NCBI GenBank assembly: GCA_028583605.1
Contig: CM053325.1
Location: 48,058,987 to 48,122,986, forward strand
DNA: 64,000 nucleotides
From: Dastarcus helophoroides
Taxonomy: Eukaryota > Arthropoda > Insecta > Coleoptera > Bothrideridae
Direction of reading: 5' to 3'
The position numbers and the translations under genes are program-made. The notes beneath the pieces are model-generated. The model saw only the letters and a program-made list of their open reading frames with translations. It did not search any database and was not told the DNA's origin. Of the stretch, positions 44,300 through 54,630 are shown one piece after another (within the stretch, counting starts at the first letter, position 1; each line of letters opens with the position of its first letter).

Positions 44300-44905
44300 T
44301 CGATTGCAATTTTTCAAATGGAGCTCCCACATTATATTGCTTCAGGGCCCCTTTGGTTCTTGTACGAGGACCCTTGGATGCAGCACGGGTGACACATTTC
44401 CGACACCACCGCTCGACGTCCTCCCTGCAGTTAACCCAATAGAACCGTTTTCGAACCTTCTTCAGGGTCTTGTTCATTCCTAGATGTCCACCAGAGGTCC
44501 CATTGTGCACCTGCCACAAGACCTGTGGAATCTTCTCCTGAGGCACCACCAAATGCAAGTTGACGCGCTTTCCATCCGCGCTTTCCCATGCTCTCTTCAG
44601 CACCCCGTCGTCTACCTGGAGGGATTTTCATTGGGCCCACAAATTCTTAAGAACTGGACTTCTGTCGGAAACCTCTTGTCATTCAGGTCTATCTCCAGCT
44701 TCTTTTCATTCCAATATGGGTCCGATATCAGCGTCACTCTTCTGTAGCTCCCGAAGACCTTCAACAGTCCATTCGTCTTCTGGCTGAACAGACGTTACAC
44801 TTATATTCACCATGTCCTCATGGTCCTCAACTCGTTTGCAGTGTTTGCAATCCCCACAAGGTCTTCTGGACAAAGCGTCAGCGTTGTTATGCTGATCTTT
44901 TTCTG
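44300..44905 (-). pseudogene. RNase H tail, linker and integrase zinc finger (gypsy-like)
   Basis: The frame at 44,603-44,166 holds HNGTSGGHLGMNKTLKKVRK and a CRKC pair, the HHCC zinc finger that precedes the integrase core, then KGPRTRTKGALKQYNVGAPF. Upstream (44,905-44,610) the end of RNase H is visible (NNADALSRR-type, about 44,900-44,870), then CGDCKHCK and an acidic linker with a stop and shifts. A one-base loss near 44,305 separates this part from the catalytic core. Confidence 0.75.
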
Positions 44906-44906
44906 T

Positions 44907-45321
44907 GTTGTATTTTCCAAATCAAGAAGCTTGCTATTAAATTTTTTTTTAAATTCTTTAATTTCTTCCCTGACTTCGCCAATCTCCTCTTGAATTTCTT
45001 CTCGCATTCCTGGAATTTGTTCTTTCATTTTTGCAACGTCTTTTTCCATTTTTTCAGTTATTTTTGCTAATAAGCTATGCAATTCCTGTTTGTCTGCATT
45101 CCTTCTCTGTTCTTCTTGTCGTCTTCGTTCTTCATCTTGTTTTTTTTCCTGCTGCCTTCGTTCTTCATCTGTCGCCTTCGTTCTTCCTCCTGTTCTTTTT
45201 CTTGTTGTCTTCGTTCTTCCTCCTGTTTTTTTTCCTGTCGTCTTCGTTCTAACTTCTGTTCTTTTTCTTGTCTTCTTTGTTTCTCCTTTTCTTTTTCTTT
45301 TTCCTCTTTGTCTTTAAACAT
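44907..45321 (-). pseudogene. gag: Gag N-terminal part of gypsy-like copy 2 (deleted after the coiled coil)
   Basis: The first frame (45,321-45,067) opens MFKDKEEKEKEKEKQRRQEK, an extremely Lys/Glu/Arg/Gln-rich, coiled-coil-prone segment with tandem EEERR units. It overlaps a second frame (45,082-44,907) with EKDVAKMKEQIPGMREEIQE and a NSKLLDLENTTQKK segment that matches copy 1 at about 28,690-28,735. There the sequence jumps to the RNase H end through a short shared CAGCAT word. The repeated charged units probably expanded by slippage. Confidence 0.75.
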
Positions 45322-45511
45322 TTGCTAATAACGCTTCTAATTGTGGTTCCATTTTAGCCGATTTTAGTCTCGTATCCATAAAGCGTAGTAGAATATTCAA
45401 GATTTTACTTGACGCTCCTCGTATAAACTATTTACCAGTTTAAAACGTCCGAGATAAAGTCAACTACGGGAACACTTGGTTAATTTCTTTGTAATAAAGC
45501 GCAATAAAAAT

Positions 45512-45529
45512 TCCGCTTCTGACACCAGA
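45512..45529 (-). other. Primer-binding site
   Basis: Minus strand reads TCTGGTGTCAGAAGCGGA directly after the 5' LTR. It resembles the TGGTGTCAGAAGnGG primer sites of other Ty3/gypsy elements. I cannot assign the tRNA with certainty. Confidence 0.65.
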
Positions 45530-46095
45530 TGTTACGGGCTTATCGGTTCGAATTGATTACCACGTGTGAATAATACCCACTTTATGGCCGTTTTTATAGT
45601 CACGCGGGTAGCACCCGTCACCCGCGCGCGGGTAGGCAGAATACATTTGTTTGCAGCAAGTTATTTAGAGTGGAACGGGTGACCGCGTGCGGGTGCGTCG
45701 CTGCAAACAAATGTATCCTACCTACCCGCGCGCGGGTGACGGGTGCTACCCGCGTGACTCTAAAAACGGCCTATTACCAAATTAACTCGGCACACTTCAA
45801 CTGAACAGTAACTCACTACTTATTTACTAATTACTAAGCCATTAACTACACTGACTTCTAGCTGACTGACTTGAGGGAGAGCTGCCCGCCTTTTATAGTT
45901 TTGGCCCCCGGCTTCTAAAACAATCCGGCAGATAAGGCTTATCGAATGCCGAAATTTCTGGAACGCTTATCTGCCGTTTGTTTTGTTATCGCGGCCGCTT
46001 TCCCCTTATCAGAACCTTCTAGAAACTTTTTTTTTGTTTACTAAAGTCTACAATTCTATTCTAAATCCTATTCCACCTATTTACATTGCGTTACA
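45530..46095 (-). repeat. 5' LTR of gypsy-like copy 2, carrying a foldback insert
   Basis: 566 bp: the 376-bp LTR plus about 190 bp of inserted DNA (45,586-45,771 and target duplication). TATAAAAGG lies at 45,897-45,889. The insert sits between the transcription start region and the LTR end proximal to gag, so it would be part of the 5' leader of any transcript. Confidence 0.9.
45586..45771. mobile_element. 186-bp GC-rich foldback MITE inside the 5' LTR
   Basis: Two about 70-bp arms, GGCCGTTTTTATAGTCACGC inward and the mirrored GCGTGACTCTAAAAACGGCC outward, are nearly perfect inverted repeats around about 45 bp. CCCGCGCGCGGGT palindromes lie within each arm. TAT flanks it on both sides (45,583-45,585 and 45,772-45,774), and the 3' LTR shows the empty site CTTTATTACC. 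It has no coding capacity. The 3-bp duplication would fit PIF/Harbinger-like transposition, but the family is not recognised. Confidence 0.9.
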
Positions 46096-46321
46096 ATATA
46101 TTACTATATTTTGTCAGAGAAAGATTCTGTAAAGATTTATTATTCGATTTCGAAGAGAAAGACAATGTAAATTCTTCTAAGAAATAAGTATACAAGTTTA
46201 TTTAGAAAAAGATATTGTTTTTGATAAAGAAAAATCTGATAACTCTCTTATTGTAATATTACTTTAATTACAAAGAATAGAAAATTGAATTTTATTTACT
46301 TTTACTTATACAAAAACATAT
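46096..46321. other. AT-rich flank
   Basis: Right flank of the LTR element, no feature seen. Confidence 0.5.
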
Positions 46322-46631
46322 TGTTGCGTGCTTATAGGTTCGAAATGATTTTTACGCGTGAATTGTAACCACTTCATTTCCAAACTCAACTCGGAAGACT
46401 ACAACTGATCCAACTACTAACTCACTAACTCCACTGACTTCTTACTGACTGAGAGAAAGCCAACCGGATCTCCTTTATATAGATCTCTGGTTCGGGTTCT
46501 AGAAGTTTTCGGCAGATAAGGCTTATCGTTTGCCGAAATTTCTGAAACGCTTATCTGCAGTTTGCTGCATTATCAGATCTTTCTAGAAAATTTTCTTACG
46601 TACTAAATTCTACAATTTATATTTCGTTACA
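46322..46631 (-). repeat. Solo LTR of a related gypsy-like family
   Basis: TGTAACG...GCAACA ends on the minus strand, with a TATATAAAGG box (about 46,481-46,472), CGGCAGATAAG/CTTATCTGC pair and polyadenylation-type region. Flanks ATAT/ACAT differ at one base of four, consistent with an aged target duplication. No internal sequence, so LTR-LTR recombination is likely. Confidence 0.8.
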
Positions 46632-47533
46632 ACATGTTACATTCTTATGCCTTTCTGAGAGTATTTCGCTCGATCATTATAATGTTCCTTATATTATCAT
46701 CCAAAAGCATAATAAATGCTAAATGCTCTAATTATGCTTCTATTAAGAAAGTGATTATTTTGTGGGTCTTGCTTAAAGATATATTCAAGACTGCTCGAAA
46801 TTTTGAAAACTGCAAATTTTTAAATGTATACCCAAGAACCTAGCAATGTCAGTAGGAAGTTTAAACCACATTGTCTTTGTCATGGTTTTTTTTTTTAGTT
46901 TCAATAGAGGCAACGTTTTATTGTCTCGAGCTTTGTCAGAATAAAGTATTTTCTCCTTTCAAGAAACTCAACAATCTTTCCGCAATAGTTATAGCAGTCA
47001 GGTCGTTTTTGGGAATATCTGCTCTGAACAGAGATTACAAGATTCAACTCTTTTTGTACAGCCTATTGATCAATTCGGAATGTAAGTTTCTGAAAGAAGC
47101 AGCAGTACACTGATAAGAAATATCAAACCTAGAGATTAATCCTTGGTGCCAAAGGATGTTGAGCACTGATGCTCTAATGCTCTAATGAACTAAAAACAAA
47201 GTAAAATTACAATAAAAAAAATTGCTCGCATAGATTTAAAATACCTAATATTTCTGATTCTGATTTTTTCCATATTACCCTCAAGCAGTTTTGTGTTATT
47301 CAATTTAATTTTTTTTCATTCATTTGTTTCTCTGTAAGCTGTGTGCGCTAGACTGTTTTCCAAATTATCTCTTTGAAGAGTGATTAATTCTAGAAAGATA
47401 CATATCTATCCCACAACTTCTTTAATAATGAATTCACAAAACATTACGCTTACAGAAAACGAACTATTTTTCTAGATATTTCGGAAGGAATATTCATTGC
47501 CACTGCCTGGCACGTACTATATATAACCTATTC
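46632..47533. other. No gene seen
   Basis: AT-rich; open frames 46,634-46,843 and 46,871-47,113 have no recognisable similarity. Confidence 0.5.
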
Positions 47534-47874
47534 TGTAACGAAATGTTTTTATAGAATTTAGTACCTAAGGAATTTTTCTAGGAAAATTTGATAAGGGGAA
47601 GCGGCCGCGATAATGAAGCAAACGGCAGAAATTTCCGCGAACGATAACCCTTATCTGTATGGATTTAGTCTAGAATACTGGGAAAGGTATATAAATCCGG
47701 TCAGATTTCCCTCAGTAAGTTAGTCAGTTAGTTAGTTAGGAGTCAATGAATAAGCTAGTGAGTTAATAAGTTGATCAGTTAAGTGAATTACAATTGTAGT
47801 GTTCCAAGTTCAGCTTGGAAATAAACTGGTTACAATTCACGACGTATTAATCTTCGAACCGGTAACGCGCAACA
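47534..47874 (+). repeat. Solo LTR of a related gypsy-like family
   Basis: 341 bp, TGTAACG to GCAACA. Shows GCGGCCGC, GATAA/TTATC sites, TATATAAA at 47,688-47,695, TTCCCTCAG start region and AATAAA at 47,820-47,825. Flanks ATTC/ATAC differ at one base. It gives the clearest full LTR for annotating the truncated one at 30,296-30,440. Confidence 0.8.
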
Positions 47875-48181
47875 ATACTATCGTTGGATTTTGTCACATT
47901 ACGCGAAAAGTGCCGCACCTTGCCTATTATGTCACAAATCACATAAATAAACACGACTTACTTATACTTATAATAATGCAGAAGATTTAAAATTGAAATG
48001 TCAAGTGTCAAACACGAAAATAACTGCCTGGATGCACGCTACCGAAATTATATCCACGGTTTGAAGTGCAGATCTAACCCCATCTTCATCTGATCCATAA
48101 TTTTATATCGACAACATACATAGTAATTATAAACAAACGCTCAGAAGACACACTTTACCTAATTTAACATTCAATTCCAAC
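47875..48181. other. No gene seen
   Basis: Short spacer before the hAT-like element; no feature seen. Confidence 0.4.
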
Positions 48182-48189
48182 CACGATTA

Positions 48190-50527
48190 CATGGGCGTAG
48201 ACAGGATTTCGTTCAGGAAAATTTTGAAAAATTGGTGGGCAAAAAAACAAAACCGGAAAATCTTTCGACTGAGTATATTGCATATTTTCACTGAACTTCA
48301 TGAATTTCCAAACTTCGAATTTCCAACTTAAAGTTTAAATATTATAAAAGGGGTAAACTTTAAAAAAAAGTCATAAAATTGAATTTAAAAAAAACGAACC
48401 TTTTAAAATATTTCCAATAATGCTGAAATTTATTTAAAAAAAAGTCGAAATTTCCAGAGTAAGACAAAGGAGAAATAATTGAAATTGCCAAAAATATCAC
48501 TCAGAATGTTAATTTATCTAAATTTTACCATAACCAAAATTTGAATGACCTTTCTCGAAATATTCTAAAAATATTTTTTCAAAGTTTCGATATTTTACTA
48601 ATATTTCGATCCAATCTTAGAAAAATATATAAATTTTGACAAAAAACCGAAGTGTGAAGAAGGTAGTTTCCAAAAACAAAACGTCGAATTTCGACTATCC
48701 TGTTTCGAGAATAATACGAATTTAGAGAAACAAGTGGAAACTTAAAAAGTCAAATTAAAAAATGAAATCCAGAAAAAGCCAAACCTAAAAAAAAATGAAT
48801 TTAGAAATATACGTCAAAATTGTGAGAAAATGATCGAAATTTCTATAAAATATCCAAATTTTCAAGGAAAAGGAAAGGAAAGAAAGAGTGGAAAAAAATG
48901 CGGGAAATAAAGCATTAATTTGAAAAAGACGAATTTCGAGAAAATGTCAGAATTTTCGAAAAATCAAATTTAAAATAACCCTTTGGAAAAATTTGAAAAA
49001 TGAAAAAAGTAAAAATTTTTAAAAGTCCATTTTTATGAAAAATAAATCAAATTTAAAATAATCAAAATTTTCCAAAAATATTTTTTCGGAATTTTTACTT
49101 TATTATTTAAACGTTAACATAATATTTAAATTTCGGAAACAAAGTTAAATTTTTATGTTAAATGCAAAAATATTTGTCTTAAAATTTTTGCTTTTTTATG
49201 AACATTTTGATCGAATTTAGAGAACATAAATTTTGGGGAAATAGTCTACAATTTTAGAAATATAAAATATTACGAATAGAAATTTCGAAAATAAGGCGAA
49301 TTTTGAGATGGAAGTGGCAATTTTTGGAAAGTCTAATTTAAAAGTCGAAATATTGAGAAAAAGACCAATATTAAGAAAAATAGCGGCATTTCGAAAAAAA
49401 AACAAGTTTTTAAAAAACATTCTATAAAAATAATTTGGAAAATTAAAGCTAAATTTAGAATTTTTGATAAAAAGGAAAAAACTAATTTTAAGAGGAAAAA
49501 GTCAAGATTTCTACTAAAAAGACTGAATTTTAAGCAAAAATTCGAAACTTCCGGAAATATTAAATTTTGAGAAAAAGCTAACTAAGAAACCACCCAGGAA
49601 ACTATTTCTGCAATGATCCAGCATTGGCCCTGAATTTGCTAGCGGCACAGCGGTATTGGGTCAGCGCTGGCAACCTGTACAGGCCCAGAGCATAAAAGAG
49701 AATCAGGCCAGAAGTAGGTTCAGCACAATTTTGTCAGCGGCTGAATAAGTACTAGCTACCAGCACTCAGTCTGCACTAGAAAGTTAGGTGACGTCTGAGC
49801 ACTACACTCAAAGTTTTTAGAAAAATCCCAATGGTAAGAAAAATAATAGAATTTCGAGAAATAAGCGAAATTTTGAGAAATCGGTTTGACATTTCAAGTG
49901 CAACTTCGAAACTTGTCAAAGAATGTTAACGTTTTAAGAAAAAAACGTCTTATTTTCCAAAATGTGAAAATTAACAAAAAAATAAACAAAATTTGAAAAA
50001 AAATAATGCAAATCTAGAAAAAAACGTTGAGGAGAAAGGCGAAACCTCAATAAGAAATGGAAATTTCGCACAGAAAGTTACATTTTAAAAAAACAGTCCA
50101 GTTTTTAAGATCGAAATTAATGTAGACAAACTTCGACGAAAAAGTTGAGATTTCCATGAACAGAAAGGATTGGATTTAAGATAAAGTAAAAATTTCTAAG
50201 AAAGGCGGATTTTGAGAAAATTATCGACATTTCGATCAAAAATGATTTTTTAAAAAATCGCAAAATCATGCAAATACGAATTTAAAAAAAAATCGAAATA
50301 TCGAGAAAAATTTCGAAATTTAATAAAAATTATAGATTTTTCAGAGAAAGTCAAAATTTGTCATAAATTAAAAAGGTAAACGTGAAAAATCATAAAATGT
50401 AAAAAAATTGAAATTATCAAAAAAGTACCAAGGCAACATGGAAATTTCAATTAAACGTAAATTTTTGGCTGCTTCGGGGGCCAGGGAGGCAAGCGCCCCA
50501 CCGTGCCCTCTTCTAGTTACGCCTATG
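48190..50527. mobile_element. hAT-like non-autonomous element with quasi-satellite interior
   Basis: Left end CATGGGCGTAGACAGGATTT, right end CTAGTTACGCCTATG (inverted CATAGGCGTAACTAG). Both sides carry a perfect 8-bp duplication CACGATTA (48,182-48,189 and 50,528-50,535), the hallmark length of hAT insertions. Next to the right end is a GC-rich patch (GGGGGCCAGGGAGG, CGCCCCACCGTGCCC). The rest is degenerate A/T quasi-repeat (GAAATTTCGAAAAA-type words) with one foreign 210-bp block. No transposase. Confidence 0.8.
49595..49808. other. GC-richer foreign block inside the hAT-like element
   Basis: About 210 bp, near 50% GC, within otherwise extremely AT-rich quasi-repeat. Contains CATTGGCCCTG, GCGGCACAGCGG, CAACCTGTACAGGCCCAGAG and CAGCGGCTGAATAAG. 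No inverted ends or duplication are obvious. It is probably a secondary insertion or an original functional core of the element. Confidence 0.5.
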
Positions 50528-50535
50528 CACGATTA

Positions 50536-52080
50536 ATCTTAACTGCACTTGCACAGTAATTTGCAAGTCGCTGATACGTGCAGATGTCGGTCACGTAGAA
50601 TTCAACTTTCGTAATAAGAACTATAACTATAATAAGTTATTTATTTGTTATTATTAATAACAAATAAAATTATCCTGACAAGTAAATAGTTACGTATTGT
50701 AAATGAAACTTAAATGAAGTTAACATATTCGTTTGTGCCCACATTATGTTGCGTTATTTTCTAATTAAGTAATCTTAACTTCATCTAAACTTCTTCAAAG
50801 TTTACCGATTTCAAAACAGACATGTCACGTTAAACCTCCACACTCGGCTTAACGTTTCTCGATGGGAACTTAAAGTTTTCAAGTCGGCTTTGATAACGAG
50901 AGATTTTAGAGAAACACAAAATGTGAAGTTTTAGTGCTGATACAAGATGTAACTGCACCAGTTTACGTTATTGATCAACACCATTTCGGCTGCCTTCAAG
51001 TTTTCATTGCACTAGATGATACTCCTAAATTGTTTTAGATTTTTGTTATACTACTATTTCAAATAACCTGGGCGACCCAAGCGTTTTATAAGATTACGAT
51101 CAGATCCTGTGCAAGCATCGTAAAACTTCGTTTGCTCGGTTTAAAGTTGGGACGTAAAACCATAGAGTTGTTCGCTTTTTATGCATTTCGTTTTCTGTTA
51201 AGGAAACTTTGGCGCAAGGTGAGAACATGCATACATATTACGCTTAAGCTGTTATAATTTACTATAAAAATGAGGAGCACAATGTCACGTTCATATAATA
51301 AATAAGCAGTGAATGCTGGACATGGACCCTAATATGTATCACCACATGCAGCTCTATTGTGTTTTCCACGTAAAGGAGAAAATAGTGTTTGATCATTTAC
51401 ACAATGTGCGGGCACGCCTATAGTCTAGAATAAACTCAAATAAAATGTCTTGAGAAAAATTTTCGGAACTCATCGATTTTATTTAATAAAAATACACATG
51501 TTTGCATGGTAGTAGATTTTAACTATCATTCTTTTTTTTTAATGGTCACGTTCCATTTTTTTTTCATTTTGAGAAAATCGATAGCGCAAAAATGCTGCTA
51601 TCATAGAGAAAAATTGTTACTGTTATCCATTTACTTAATAGGGACTAGTCCAACTTCTTATAAGTCTTCAAGTGTTGTTTGTAGCAAGTAAAGCTTTAGC
51701 CCTTCTCTGTGCGACATTTCAATAAATGCGTTAAGTTCCCTGGGTGTTGTTTTTGTCCAATGAGCCTAATGTTTACTATTAATTTCTTCGCTCAGAAGGA
51801 TTCTTACGCTTAATCGAACTAGGGGAAGGGTCGGTTTTGGTCCAACGAAGTATCCTTCGCAGTCATTGCTCGCAAGGTTATCAACATTTTCATTACCCTC
51901 TTGCCCAGAATTTATGTTACTCGACTAGTTTCTCCTGCGATATACGTTCTAAAATTAGTTTCTATTTCCATAGCTATTTAACATTTCTGAGTGCCTTTAG
52001 GGCCTTCTAGCTGTATTTATTGAAATTGGGGTTGCAGACTTATTTTACCATTATCGATAAAAACGTTTAATATGGATCTA
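50536..52080. other. No gene seen
   Basis: AT-rich, no recognised feature. Confidence 0.5.
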
Positions 52081-52655
52081 CATTACTCAAAGTCAACTAG
52101 AAGTACGATGTAACCCTCAAGATTCCTCTATAAAGTTAGACAGGTCACTGTAAAAGCCAACTTTAATTTTCTTATATTGTGGGTTCGCATCATTACGAAT
52201 TCCATACAAGGGTTCTCGGCGCGACAGACGTTTCGGTAGGTTAAACTTAATAAATAATTTCAATTAAATGTTCTGTAATGAAACAATGAGAACGTGCCAA
52301 AAATTAAAAACATTCACCACCATATACCGTTTTCTGCCTTCATTGGCCTCGTCAGGATGGTACTGTCATTGTAAATACTTTTAACTTTTAGATGTAAGTA
52401 ATCACACAAATACCTAACAGATGAGGCCTCCATTGAGTAAGGTGTAAATAACTTTTAACTGCATCTTACGGGGAACATTTTTGCTATATACTAATTGAAG
52501 GAATTATTGCAGAGAATTATAACCATAAGTACGATGTAACCCCAAAGGTTTCCCTAAAGGGTTACAAAGGTCAGTGCGTGAGGCAGTTTTAGCACATTCT
52601 CAATGTTTCATTACAGAACTTTTAATTGAAATTATTTGTTAAGTTTTAAATGCTT
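52081..52655. repeat. Penelope-type terminal relic with direct and inverted repeats
   Basis: A direct repeat (AGTACGATGTAACCC..., 52,101-52,157 and 52,529-52,585) and an inverted repeat (AATAATTTCAATTAAA..GTTCTGTAATGAAACA, 52,243-52,302 and 52,592-52,651) overlap in 575 bp. On the minus strand a hammerhead-like core lies at 52,355-52,331. The arrangement resembles partly inverted, partly tandem terminal repeats of Penelope-like elements, without any gene left. Confidence 0.5.
52331..52355 (-). ncRNA. Hammerhead-like core (third family)
   Basis: CTGACGA (52,355-52,349), stem GGCC/GGC(A) around AATGAA, then GAAA (52,334-52,331). The core boxes fit the hammerhead consensus. No convincing stem III plus cleavage triplet; the GAAA is followed by an extra A. 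Confidence 0.4.
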
Positions 52656-53399
52656 AAAGTCAACTTATATGAGGAGAAAATGTAAAAAAAATATTATACT
52701 TAATAATCACTTTTTTAACAAATTACATATCGAAATATTTTTGAGTATAGGAGTTAATTTTTGATATTTAGTGTGCTCTAGTGTATCCTGTTGATTTAAA
52801 GATTATAAATGTTATATCAGTTACAAATTTTGTTTAAAAAATAATACCACACTTATAGTTTCAAGGCCAAAAATAAACATTTGAATTTAAAGTCGAAAAA
52901 TTCGATTTTCGATTCAAAATTCGATAAAGAAGAGGAAAACTTGGCATGTTTTTATTTTGAATGGTAAAATTTCTATTTCAAAACAAATTTCAAAATATTA
53001 TTCATCTTTGAAATTAAATTCTTTTTTTGATTTTTTCCGAAATTTTCACTTTTTTTTAGAAATTTAAATTTTTTCTCTAAATTTTGATTTCAGTTTCTAA
53101 ATTTCCATTTCCAAGTCGAAATTTCCTCATTTTACTAGGAATGTTTATTTTTATAAAAACAAAACTTATATCCACAATTTCGCGAACATACTCGAAAGTT
53201 TAGGTTTAATCAACATTGTAGTAGAAAAATGAAATATTAGAAATTAACCATTTAAAATTTTTGAAACTTGAATGTTTTAACTAAAATCTTTTTGGTTAGG
53301 ATATTTTGCTACTTAAATAGTTATTGCTATTTTCCCGAGATTTCAATTTTACTCTAAATTTTCTCTTTAAACTTGAATTACTTTTTTTTTAAGTTTAAT
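52656..53399. repeat. AT-rich quasi-repeat tract, left of LINE
   Basis: From about 52,850, TTTCAAAATTT-type degenerate words. The same texture continues at 55,850 beyond the LINE, so the LINE probably inserted into one tract. Confidence 0.45.
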
Positions 53400-53421
53400 C
53401 CACTCGCAAAGGGTAACCTCA

Positions 53422-54110
53422 TTATGTTTTCAAAGCACTGCGAGTAGGATGCGGAAACAAGGATAGATGGCGATGAACCGCCTTCTTAAACAAGGATAGG
53501 TTGTAATTTTTGGGGAAAATTCCTTTCGGTAACAAGTTCCATAACTTGGAAGTTCTATAGAAAAAAGAGTCTCCGTAGACAGAAGTCCTCACTGTGTCAA
53601 GCTGGACCGCACAGGAATTTTCTGCCTCCGACTGTCTAGTATGCCTTAAGAATCTTGCCCTTGGGGGGATCAATCCTATTAGTTCCTGCGAGCATCTTCC
53701 TTGATAGTACTTGTAGAAAAGAGACAAGTCACCAACCATACGCCTGTGCTCTAGTGTTTCGAGAGAATCGGTCAGACTCTCGTCATCAATTAGGCAAATC
53801 GCTCTTTTTTGAATTGAATCCAAGAGAGCTAAAGTGTGTTTTGGGGCTGAACTTCAAACATGAGAACAGTATTCAAGTGCAGGCCTAACTTGAGCTTTGT
53901 ATAATGTATATAGCTGATGAGATGTGAAGTACTTTTTAGCTCTAAAAAGAAAGCCTAGCTTCTGAGAGGCGGATTTGGCAATGGCGCGCACATTATCTTT
54001 CCAAGAGAAGTTAGTGATCGCATTCACTCCTAGGATAAATAGATTAGATCTCATGGGAAGAATTTTACCGTCCATTAGTATGTTTGTTGCATTATCCCTT
54101 CATGTTTTCT
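53422..54110 (-). pseudogene. LINE ORF2 C-terminal region
   Basis: Two frames. 54,075-53,854: ILGVNAITNFSWKDNVRAIA, then SQKLGFLFRAKKYFTSHQLY and KAQVRPALEYCSHV. 53,823-53,422: LDSIQKRAICLIDD, SLFYKYYQGRCSQEL, SFFYRTSKLWNLLP and a terminal SLFKKAVHRHL. These are signature motifs of the region after the reverse transcriptase in CR1/Jockey-group ORF2 proteins, a segment thought to contact template RNA. A shift near 53,850 separates the frames. The terminus is near natural length. Confidence 0.8.
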
Positions 54111-54221
54111 TAGAGAAAACCGCGGCCTGAGTTTTTGAAGCGTTGAAGTCGACCAAATTGTTCTTATTTCATTCCAGAATAATCCCGAGTTCCCGATTAA
54201 TCGTCTGTATCTGTTGTTTTC

Positions 54222-54557
54222 TTAGTCGATCTGAAGCAGCGAAAGATAATGGTTTGTCGGAAAAAAAAATGACACAAAGTTACTATTATCTGCGTAGCTG
54301 TATATAGGATTGAAAGTTGAAGCTAAGAGATCGTTTATGTGTAACAGCAATAGAGTAGGAGACAGAACAGACCCCTGAGGCACCTCTACGTTAATCGCAA
54401 ATGTCTCGAATGAGATGCCATCGACGACGACCTGAAGAGCTCTGTCAATGAGAAAATTGGATATCAAATGACAGAGTCCAGGAGAAAGACCATAAGATGT
54501 AAATTTGGCTAGAAGAGATCGGTGCCAGACGCTGTCGAAAGCCTTTGAGATATCCAA
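54222..54557 (-). pseudogene. LINE reverse transcriptase palm (CR1/Jockey-like)
   Basis: 111 codons: DISKAFDSVWHRSLLAKF (first catalytic aspartate), VPQGSVLSPTLLLLHINDLL (palm motif), YSYADNSNF where YADD is expected. The last aspartate is asparagine (54,285-54,296), so polymerase activity would be lost even without the frame breaks. The fingers are missing: at about 54,560-54,600 sequence from the endonuclease-polymerase linker joins directly to the palm. Confidence 0.8.
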
Positions 54558-54630
54558 TGTGCGATTTTTGCAGGAGACAGCCCGAGCACATTTTTTTACT
54601 GACCCAAGATTTACTGGAGGCAGACTTCTT

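Larger units (their letters stand above)
43056..46095 (-). mobile_element. Young, internally deleted gypsy-like LTR retrotransposon, copy 2
   Basis: Complete in outline on the minus strand: 5' LTR (46,095-45,530), primer-binding site, leader, gag start, one large deletion, RNase H tail, integrase, polypurine tract, 3' LTR (43,431-43,056). ATAT flanks both sides (43,052-43,055 and 46,096-46,099), a 4-bp target duplication as expected for Ty3/gypsy. Apart from the foldback insert, the LTRs differ at only a handful of positions by eye, so insertion is recent. Protease, reverse transcriptase and most of gag are gone, so it must have been mobilised by a relative or deleted after insertion. Confidence 0.9.

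Noticed and set aside
45031..45328. Three overlapping Ser/Phe/Leu-rich plus-strand frames
   Set aside because: Antisense of the gag repeat on the minus strand; no independent evidence.
48240..50460. True tandem satellite
   Set aside because: No constant period or unit could be found; words recur loosely, so it is called quasi-repeat.
52101..52585. LTR pair from the direct repeat
   Set aside because: Repeat arms are only about 57 bp, lack TG/CA ends, primer site or coding sequence; a Penelope-type terminus fits better.
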